Source: Mesostigma viride (taxonomy: Eukaryota; Streptophyta; Mesostigmatophyceae; Mesostigmatales; Mesostigmataceae). Taken from it: DNA of 64,000 nt. This document shows, piece by piece, positions 31,301 to 64,000 of this stretch. Every line of letters starts with the position of its first letter. Position 1 is the stretch's first letter. Location of the stretch: assembly GCA_009746045.1 (NCBI GenBank), contig RPFO01000436.1:117501-181500 (forward strand), given 5' to 3'. Below the pieces are notes generated by a model. It saw nothing but the letters and a program-made list of their open reading frames with translations. It was not told where the DNA came from and did no database searches. The position numbers and the translations under genes were made by a program.

Positions 31301-32461
31301 TCCCTTCCCCCTCCCTTCCCCTCCCTTCCCCCTCCTTTCCCCCTCCCTTCCCCCTCCCTTCCCCCTCCTTTCCCCCTCCCTTCCCCCCCCTTCCGCCTCC
31401 CTTCCCCCTTCCTTCCCTCTCCCTTCCCCCTCCCTTCCCCCTCCCTTCCCCCCTCCCTTCCCCCTCTCCCTTCTCCCTCTTCCTTCCCCCCTTCCTTCTC
31501 CCCTCCCCCCCCCACTTGTTCTCAACCCACCTCCTCATGCACACAAAGCACACAAACAACCGTCTTACGTTTCTTCTCCCTTCCCGACACACACCACACT
31601 TAGTCTCAACCCACCCACCCCTGCGCAAAAGGCACGCACGCAACCATCTTATTTCAACTGTCTACCTGTGCGTTTTTGCCTGCATGTGTGTTTATCTGTG
31701 TGCTTTTGTCTGCATGTGTGTTTATCATGTGTGTTTTGTCTGCATGCGTGCGGTTGTCTTCATACATCTGCATTGGTGGGATAGATGATTACCTTTCCAC
31801 TTGAATTCAGTTCATTTGTATTGGTATCCATTTGTATTGGTATGCATCCACTGCGTTGGGGTAGGTGATGTATGATGGGTGCACATCGATAGCATTCGTT
31901 CTAGTATGGCGGGCGCTGGTCTTGGTGATACTTGGATAATATGTCAGCATTTAGGCACTACCATTACATGCGCTCAGTTTTACTATTGCAGATTGTTAGG
32001 AAAAGCTTTGCTGAGAAACACATGCGCAAAGGCAGTTCCATGGACTAGCAAAAAGTGCAGGCAAAAGGACATTAAATAAATGCTGCCTCGAGAATTATTA
32101 GCTCACGTTTGTTGGTCAGCCCCCCAGAGATGATCGTTACTCGGATTTGGTGGCTCGAAAGCGCCGACCATCCAGGCAGCAGAGACTGGCAAACTTGCCT
32201 GTACGTACGCCCAGGAATGGACAGGATACAAAATGTAAGAACGGCCGCTATTATTCACCAACACAAAATCGAAACGCGCGCCCGGCATGCTCACATTTTC
32301 TTCGGAAATGTTGATGGCGTAAGAGGCGTGTCACAAAAGCTCGACGAGCTGTACACACATTCGTAGACTTACTTTGCAGGCTCAAAACAGCTCTCGTTGG
32401 TTTCTGACTCCACCGTGAAGTCGGCGTGCGGAATTGTCGGGTGTATAGGCCCGCTGTACAT
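22324..32461 (-). CDS. Ethanolamine/choline kinase, 11 exons, complete
   Basis: Phosphorylates ethanolamine (and/or choline) with ATP, the first step of the CDP-ethanolamine/choline route to phospholipids; cytosolic. Exons: 32373-32461, 32107-32198, 30464-30564, 29431-29536, 28165-28293, 27171-27271, 26164-26248, 25294-25399, 24358-24424, 23146-23238, 22324-22440. All junctions are GT-AG and in phase: 1,086 nt, 361 aa, the usual family length. Landmarks: SGGLTNKLFKL across exons 2-3 (N-lobe glycine loop), VVVRIFMDRTNEYVDR (exon 3), SAGFGSRILGTFHNGRIETF (exon 4), EPSMAAKIARRMRKFHDLH (exon 5), catalytic Brenner-type HNDLLPFNIMFD (exon 7), VQFIDFEYGGYNPRGYDLGY and HFCEY (exon 8), C-terminal helices in 10-11. 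HNDLL rather than HNDLQ leans towards ethanolamine kinase; substrate preference is inference. No signal peptide. Introns carry large repeat arrays and exon-edge duplications. Confidence 0.93.
22533..22925. repeat. Composite tetranucleotide satellite in the last kinase intron
   Basis: Successive tracts of CCCT, C-rich CCCCTCC, ACCG, CTGC, CCGG and GCCC units. All frames on both strands stay open and spell short peptide repeats; this is a by-product of the repeat, not a gene. It lies between kinase exons 10 and 11. Confidence 0.9.
23050..23085 (-). repeat. Diverged duplicate of the kinase exon 10 donor edge
   Basis: ATGGCCCAGGTACCACAG here resembles the exon 10 end at 23,140-23,165 (CTGGCCAAGGTACCACAG, plus-strand reading). 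It lies in the intron just downstream of the real donor. Confidence 0.45.
23430..23478 (+). mobile_element. LINE 3'-end remnant in kinase intron 9
   Basis: Contains CTACATGATCTCCCAACGGA and GTCATGTTATAATT, the 3' hairpin and tail start shared by the LINE and ORF1-only families. It is severely 5'-truncated. Confidence 0.6.
23513..23640. repeat. 62-bp tandem duplication in kinase intron 9
   Basis: Two near-identical units containing ACAACCAGAAAGGGCTATGG and GTTTTAATAAGCAG. No function suggested. Confidence 0.75.
24815..24955. repeat. Degenerate 9-bp repeat (CCCTATGCC-type) in kinase intron 8
   Basis: About fifteen imperfect units of the CCTATGCCC/CTATGCCTT kind. Read on the minus strand they give a GGI-rich open frame, not a gene. 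Confidence 0.8.
25269..25312 (-). repeat. Nascent 22-bp duplication of the kinase exon 8 donor
   Basis: TACCTCGAAAAGT occurs twice, 22 bp apart. On the minus strand this gives two identical TTTTCGAG|GTATTT donors. The upstream copy keeps the frame into exon 9; the downstream one would shift it. The duplication is still nearly perfect, so it looks young. A further copy of the exon 8 acceptor edge (CATCGTCTGTAGGG) sits at about 25,489-25,504. Confidence 0.75.
27255..27545 (-). repeat. Duplicated acceptor edge of kinase exon 6
   Basis: The exon 6 start and its acceptor (plus-strand GCGGGCAAGCACTGTTGTTG at 27,261) recur at about 27,333, 27,420 and 27,523 with increasing change, together with flanking GTGGGTGATGATTGACAGCA. 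Only the copy at 27,271 joins in phase to exon 5. Confidence 0.75.
28265..28512 (-). repeat. Duplicated acceptor edge of kinase exon 5
   Basis: CATGGAGGGCTCCGCG (exon 5 start, minus coding) with following TGTCTGCGAG occurs at 28,274, about 28,379 and about 28,488. The upstream copies lack a continuing exon. Confidence 0.75.
29262..29335 (-). repeat. Diverged duplicate of kinase exon 4 3' half
   Basis: About 70 bp resembling 29,410-29,500: a GGCAGTCGA block, a GATTC.CCCGTTG block and CGTGCCCA. It reads out of frame and is not needed for a complete kinase. Confidence 0.6.
29765..30463 (-). repeat. 98-bp tandem array carrying copies of the kinase exon 3 donor
   Basis: Units start at 29,863, 29,961, 30,059, 30,157, 30,255 and 30,353, with a diverged one before and the real exon edge after (30,451). 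Each contains the last ~26 nt of exon 3, the donor CAG|GTGAGG and ~70 nt of intron. The copies share a one-base loss (ACCGCTC for ACCGGCTC). The array sits directly downstream of exon 3 in the sense direction. Confidence 0.9.
31110..31512. repeat. Pyrimidine-rich CCCTTCC array in kinase intron 2
   Basis: About 400 bp of 10-bp CCCTTCCCCC-type units with variants. The minus (coding) strand is pure purine. Long open frames through it are artefacts. Confidence 0.9.
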
Positions 32462-34590
32462 GGTTCGCGGTCAATGGCTCCCCGGGCTAAGTCAAAAGAC
32501 GCGAAGGTCTCTCAGGTTAGGTTATTCTGGCTAGCGAAAATGTTGGGAAGATGTAAACCCTAACCCCGGCCTGCAGGCATACCATTTAGTTTCCCATGGT
32601 AACCACGTGTTATGGCTGCCGCGGTGCCATGACTGCCCCCAGTATGATAAGTGAAGCATTAATGCATCTAGTTTGACCAACGCACTCCACGGTTGTTCTC
32701 GGCTTTGGCACAGCTACCGGGGGGCTAGCGTCTTATGATGCTACCAACAGGAAAAGCAAACACTTGCGCACATTCCGTTTTATGTGGTAATGGCTGGCAC
32801 ACGCAAGGCACAGGCCATAATTTTGCTTCGTTGAATCAGGGTTGAATCCCTAAATACCAGTCGGCGCAGGTCGTGGTAGTAATACTTCTGCTGTATGTCT
32901 AGTCTAGCCCGAGTGTATGACTAGAGAGTCTGCACTTCGCTGCTGTAAGCCCAAGCTCAAGCTTGCTTGCTACCGCATGTGCCGGCGTGCCGCCACGTGT
33001 TCTCGGACTAGTGTTTCCGGTTTTCCCAAACAAAACAAATGCTGCTGCATGCCACCTTCATTAGGATTCGCTGATACTCATTTCCCCTCTCACCTCTTTG
33101 GTCCATAATTGGCTAATAAAATATACCCATTTCCCCGAAAATGCTGCTGCATGCTCCTGAGTAGCTATTTTACCATGGAACGCAGTACTATGCCCTAAAA
33201 TACGCCAACAGACATGTGCACTCTTTTGTTGGGCTGCATAGCTTCATCACGGGCATTCGCTTGTGTGGGACATCGGAACACCGAACATATCTGTTTAGAT
33301 CTCCAGGTGCCACAAGGGCGTCGATCGATAATTCGATGTATAGATCATGGATCCGCCTACGTCTGTGTCCATTCTCTGTGTCACTCATTGCCGTCCATGC
33401 CGTGAGGAGTAGCAAATTACCGGTTATGCAGCGTCCCGCATCGAATAGGTTGGTTTGAGCTACTAAGGCCACCTAGAGAAAATTCTGACTGGCATCTGGT
33501 TTCGAAGTGCAGTACGGACCGCTGCAACTAAATTACATTCATTGGCGGCACTGGTTCGATACCTATTCGATGCTCCGCGCCTTTATAAATCGAAACCTTT
33601 CTTTTTAAGGCGCATCACGCTTGAATTTAAAAGGTTTTGTTGTAGACATGTTGCTTTGGAGTCCATATATTCGTATGATGACAGGAAAGTAAAGCAGCTA
33701 TAAATAATAGGCTAGCTTCGGGAGGACAGCAAGTGCTCAAGGCACGCACACAAGCACTAACGCACACCGATGCACGTCGTTAGTCTTTGTGACATGCACA
33801 AATTGTGGCACGGGCTCGGGAAGCCGCCGGCTGGCATACTACAGCAGGAATGGCAACCTCATCATGTGGCCGGTATTGAGCATAGCTTCATGCGTGAAAT
33901 AATAAATAGAAACCTGTCTTCCTACGCCACACTTTGATGGCCAATAATGACGAGGGGTAGTTATTGCGGTTCCCAGAAGTATTCAATCGACACATTTTTA
34001 ATTAGCAACGTGTTTGCTGATAGCATCTGAGCCGAAGTGATCGACTCGGCAGGCTTCAGCAACGATGTGCCATGCATATGCATGGGTGGCTCCGGACGTC
34101 TGTCGTGCTCATGCATCACACATTGCATGGATCATGCAGGGATGCGCATGCATAGTGTCACTCTACGCGACCTTCATGTGAACCTTCATAATATGTCGAA
34201 TAAACCATTTACGCTCGTCGCCCCGGCCAGCTTTCCCCGTTTCAGATTTAATAGCATCTTCACGCGTTCCCATGCTCGCACATCCATATTTCAAGTTCAA
34301 ATACACACGTTTCCCAGCCATAGCATATACAGATCGAGCCTCTCTTCTCCACACAGCAGAGGTGATGGTGCCCATGTGCTTGCAGCTCTCCGAAGTAAAT
34401 TTAGCATACTGGGGTTCAAATACTCCCAGGCCACATTTGTTTGTCTGCAGGTTCCTTAGCTATGTACGTGATCGCCTGATGGGGCAAAAAGCACTAGCCA
34501 CACAGCCCCCAGAGGACATGCATACCCTTGACCCGAAGTGCTCAGAGCTACTTTCCAAGAAGCCAGGCACACTCAGTCTACCGTCACTTG
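32462..34590. other. Intergenic region between kinase and TONSOKU
   Basis: Upstream flank of the kinase followed by AT-richer sequence. No ORF with codon structure, RNA gene or repeat family was recognised. Confidence 0.5.
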
Positions 34591-34960
34591 GTTATTTATT
34601 GGCCCATGAAACACGCATTGCCCTTAGTGCCCACTTTTTGACTGGCCAGGTACCATAAAGTGCTACTGGCTCATGAAACAAGTGCTGTCACAAGCTTTTT
34701 TATATTGAGTCATGATACATGGATTGCCCATTGTTGACTGGATCATTTAAAGATGCAACTGGCTTACTGGGACATAAACCTTTTCAGTGGTTTTCCATTT
34801 GCGGGTATTTCCTCGTAAATGGTGGGAGAGCGATCGCAGCAATGGTGCTCACCACTAGACACTCCCGGCCAGTTAGGCTCGAAACACACGCCCTGATCAA
34901 GCATGCTGTTTCCGGCCCCACCGTCTAGGTCATCTAGTCGCTCTACACGTAAGCCAGCCG
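34590..34960 (-). repeat. Degenerate copies of the TONSOKU 3' terminus
   Basis: Around 34,605, 34,668 and 34,708 there are diverged versions of the terminal segment at 35,130-35,160 (CATGAAACACGCATTGCCC against CACGAAACACGCACTGCCC). They lie just downstream of the stop codon in the sense direction. Confidence 0.5.
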
Positions 34961-34964
34961 TATT

Positions 34965-35110
34965 TTCAATGCACACGGATACACATTTCCATCACCATTC
35001 ATCTTCATCATCCTGAACGACTCGAACACGCGGACAAGATAACGGCAGGCTCGAGCTACCATGGTCCGGATTCTCCCGATTTCTGGCCTGCGCTGGTTGT
35101 CTCCTTGATA
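34965..35110 (+). repeat. Dispersed 146-bp repeat, copy 2
   Basis: Partner of 20,122-20,267, same orientation. It lies 17 bp beyond the TONSOKU stop codon, so it probably forms part of that gene's 3' UTR or terminator region. Confidence 0.75.
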
Positions 35111-35126
35111 AACCTTGTCACATTTT

Positions 35127-60877
<25,751 letters not shown>

Positions 60878-62207
60878 GTTTACGGTATGGTGTGCAGAAC
60901 GGCGCGCGTGTATATGTGGTATAGTGTGGCTGTAGGGTGCGTCTGTAACGCGTACACACGCACGAGATGGGAGCAGGGGAGAAAGACGCCGATTGTAAGC
61001 GAGCTGTTCGTAAGTGAATGCTGGACTCGCGGTCAAAATTCCGCTTCTCTGTGCAGTCATGTTGGCGTCAAATGAGAAGAGAAGAGCTTATGTGAAAAGG
61101 ATAAAACGGGGACAAGAGGGAGATTAACGAAGCCGAGGCAGCCAACATACCGATGTCCGTGTCAACAGCTGTCTAAAATGCGAGTCTGGAGTGCAGGGCG
61201 GATGCAACGTTGCAGATGCGATGCAGCTGGCGCGGTCATGAGCACAGCGGGAAACCTGCCGCACAGCAACGCTAGGCTTCGCGAGAGCCACCCCTCACGA
61301 GAGCCACCCCTTAGGGGGTCGGTTGGCCCGGACCTAGCGCTCTAGCATTTTCTTCAGGAAAACAGCCAGGCGCTGACTGCTGATGTGCACCTTCCGACTG
61401 CTTCGGCTATGGCGGGTTGTCACGGTGTATTGCTATGTGCACAGCGGCATACGGCTAATGACCTTGTTTAGATGAGATGCCGACTTCTAACTTTGCATCC
61501 TGCTTTCAAGTTATGACGCCGTAAGGTGCCATTTTCTGATAGAACTATTGCTTAGAGCACGCCATAGAATTTAATTGTATTATTGCTGCGGGACGCTATG
61601 ATTGTCGTGTCATATGGAAGTTCCCTCGATTTTGGGCTAGGCAATTGCAATCCGAATTCCCACTGCCACGCCATCGCCCGGGGGTGCAGCAGCAGCTGTG
61701 GAAAGGCCCGACAAGTTTCTCCCGCGAAATTTGAAGCTCTAACCTGGCTATAGCCTATAAGACACTTCAATGTCCGCGCCAAAAAAAATTGTGGGTGGCC
61801 TGTTCTTGTCCGTATTAAACCGTAGGTTATTCAAGTAGATGCTTCTCTTAAAGCTGAACAAATAGTCTCTGCTGCACACAATCATGTGCGGCGTGGGCAA
61901 CAACAACAACAACAACAACAACACGCACTGATCTGATTGCCACTTGTACTGCAAAGTCTACCACTACAGATTCTCTGCTGCACATGTGCGGCGTGGAACA
62001 ATAACAACTGCAAAGTTTGGACGGCACGATGGTGGCATTGGGAGATTTTTCATTGGAGAGGCGTGGCCAGTTGTGGAAGTCTTTCTGCTGCGGACTGCAA
62101 TGGAAGGTTCTGGAGCCCGTCTGCGTAAAGCCTGCCGACATTCACTTGCTGCCACCATTACTCGTTTGCTTTCTCGACTGCGACAGTCTTACCGTGGCCG
62201 CGTCACC
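60878..62207. promoter_or_regulatory. Divergent promoter region of TONSOKU and the PDI-like gene
   Basis: 1.33 kb separates the two divergent start codons. It has a perfect E2F-type octamer, GCGGGAAA (61,247-61,254), and a near match, TCCCGCGAAA (61,720-61,729). Plant TONSOKU genes are known to peak around G1/S, which makes E2F sites plausible. A short (CAA)n run lies at about 61,897-61,922. TATA boxes could not be assigned with confidence. Confidence 0.5.
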
Positions 62208-63916
62208 ATGGCTAGGTCGTCGTATTCTCGTCGGCTTAGGTATAGTTTAGTGCTCGTGCTTGCCACGGCGTTGCTGCTAGGGAATGTGAGGCCGCAAGAG
62301 GAGGATGCGGAGGGAGGGGAAGACGCCGAGGGGGGTGACATGGGCACGGGGGATATGGATTATGGGGGCTATGGAGATGATTATGGTGGAGGCTACGGGG
62401 GGGGTCCGTCAGATGGACCTGAAAGTCACATTAATGGCGTGTTGGATTTGGATGACATGACGTTTGATAAAATCGTGGATGGCAGCAAACACGTCTTCGT
62501 CGAGTTTTACGCGCCATGGTGCGTTGCTGCTACATCACAGTCGTGCTCTTAGCAGCATTGCGTGGCATTCACTTAAGACAAGCAATGTCGGTAGCCACAA
62601 TATGTAGACGTGCTTTTCCTTCGTGGCGCGCGCTTACCATCCTTGGCATGTTATATCTCTTTGGTGGCATTGCACTCCACAGGTGCGGCCACTGCAAGTC
62701 GTTCAAGGAGGAGTACAGCGCGATTGCCGAAAACCTGGGGTCACAATCCAACCTCCTTCTTGCTAAGGTGAGGAAACCTAAACAGCCGGGTGCACTTGGG
62801 AGGCCGGCGTTCCGTACACTCCGCCGCCCCTGCATTAGTAAGCCCTGTCACTGTTTTGCGATTAAGTTGAAGTAATTTCTTACAGGTAGTGGGACAGCAG
62901 ATTTGTCGCCTTACCATTTTCTGTGTGCGCATGTTGCTGAGCTTTTTTTTCCGTGTGCTAATGGCTTTATCAGCCCCTCTGCGGGTAGTAAGTGGGCTGG
63001 CTTGCTTGCTTTGCCCTTTGTTCTTTTCTGGTACCAAGGAGGAATGATTCTTTTGAGCAATCACATTGTCGCTCTTGGTGGATAATGTGTTTTGGATACT
63101 GGAATATGCACTACACTTCAGACTCACATGTTTATTTGTCCCCTATCACTTTCTCGAAAATGTGGATGATTGGGGTTTGTCTACTGTAAAAGGTTCTATC
63201 TGTGCAATTATTCCATGGTTACATTCCTGGTGTGCCTTAGTCCATGAATAGGTCTAAATTTTCAGCACATAAATACAGGATATGTGTCCTGAATATAGAG
63301 CATCTCTTGTTGGCATGCGCACCCAGAAATTAGTAATGACACATGTAAACAGCAGTTAGGTTTATTCCCCATACAGGCATGTCCCTATAAAACGCCATTG
63401 GTTGCTAATTTTATATGTGCAGGTGAATGCAGGAGATAAAACCATCGGGCTGGATGGGGGCTCGTCCGACTCTGTGGAAATCCAAGCTTGCATGCGTGGG
63501 ATGTTGTTTGTTGCATCTGTCCATCACCACTAGCTGCGCCGCTGTTTCACATACGTGTGTGGCCCCCCGAAAAATGTATAAAAATCTAAAATGAAACAGA
63601 TGAATAGACTATCTGGCACATTCGCTGCTGACAAGTACCGTGCTGTAAATATATATATATACATGATCAGAATATATATACATGTCTGCTCGCGCCCTTG
63701 CTATGTGCGGGTCAATGCGGGTGAGAAGGATCTGGCATCAAAGGCCGGGCTGTTTATATAGGGCTGTTGATGTAGGGATCGGATAGGGATCCTATTCGAT
63801 CAGTAGGGATGGGTATCTATAGGGCATTGAACCATAACCATGGGTTGGTCCATTTGTTCCGTGCAGGTCAACGCAGATGAGAACAAGGGGCTTGGGGAGC
63901 GCCTGGGCATCGAGGG
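62208..63916 (+). CDS. PDI-like thioredoxin-domain protein, 5' part
   Basis: Exon 1 62208-62518: signal peptide (about residues 1-28, with core LVLVLATALLLG), a Glu/Asp then Gly/Tyr-rich segment, and the start of a thioredoxin domain (GVLDLDDMTFDKIV, VFVEFYAPW). Exon 2 62683-62767 completes the WCGHC active site (the W codon is split by the intron) and gives KSFKEEYSAIAENLG. The next in-phase exon is probably 63867-63916 (VNADENKGLGERLGIEG), with acceptor GTGCAG and donor GTGAGT. The gene continues past the window. Members form or isomerise disulfides in the secretory pathway. The start was chosen for the signal peptide; upstream in-frame Mets exist. A second domain or ER-retention signal cannot be judged. 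Confidence 0.85.
63423..63765 (+). repeat. Two decayed copies of the PDI exon 3 acceptor edge
   Basis: GTGCAG|GTGAATGCAGGAGA at 63,417 and GTGCGG|GTCAATGCGGGTGA at 63,705 resemble the exon start GTGCAG|GTCAACGCAGATGA at 63,861. The middle one has lost the AG. Readings are VNAGDKTIG, VNAGEKDLASKAG and VNADENKGLGE. The first two run to stops without a good donor. Confidence 0.7.
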
Positions 63917-64000
63917 GTGAGTGTCCTTATCTAACCGTCTCTAACTGTCTCTAACAGTCTCGAACCATCTCTAACCGTCTCTAACATTATATATTATAGT

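Overview
This is nuclear DNA from a eukaryotic alga, most likely a green alga. Coding exons are GC-rich, introns are many, long and GT-AG, and one gene is a plant-type TONSOKU (TPR plus LRR, no ankyrin block seen). No prokaryotic features are present. The species cannot be named from sequence alone.

Layout. (1) 76-3789 (+): an intronless ABCG half-transporter with an EGF-like, Cys-rich N-terminus, an arrangement like yeast Adp1. (2) 4.7-22.0 kb: a nest of retroelements. It holds ORF1-only elements with no reverse transcriptase (HAL1-like), decayed copies of a YADD-type LINE that shares their 3' hairpin, a second tail family, and three copies of an unusual RING/zinc-finger RT element with a restriction-like endonuclease. 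Several insertions can be dated relative to each other from target-site duplications (TSDs). (3) 22,324-32,461 (-): a complete ethanolamine/choline kinase in 11 exons. All ten junctions are phase-consistent and give 361 aa from 1,086 coding nt spread over 10.1 kb. (4) 32.5-35.1 kb: intergenic. (5) 35,127-60,877 (-): TONSOKU/TONSL-like gene, about 20 exons over 25.8 kb, of which 19 plus the terminal exon were placed. (6) 60,878-62,207: divergent promoter region with a perfect E2F-type octamer. (7) 62,208 to the window edge (+): the 5' part of a secreted or ER thioredoxin-fold (PDI-like) gene.

The most unusual signal cuts across genes. In the kinase, in TONSOKU and probably in the PDI gene, introns are filled with tandem duplications of the adjacent exon edge. 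Each unit carries the last or first 15-50 nt of the exon, the real splice site and some intron. The result is ladders of decoy donors or acceptors, from one nascent 22-bp donor duplication to a 98-bp array with about eight donors. The intronless ABCG gene has none.

No shared pathway links the host genes. ABCG is membrane transport, the kinase starts the CDP-ethanolamine/choline branch of phospholipid synthesis, TONSOKU acts at replication forks, and the PDI-like protein forms disulfides. TONSOKU and the PDI gene are divergently arranged and may share a promoter region.
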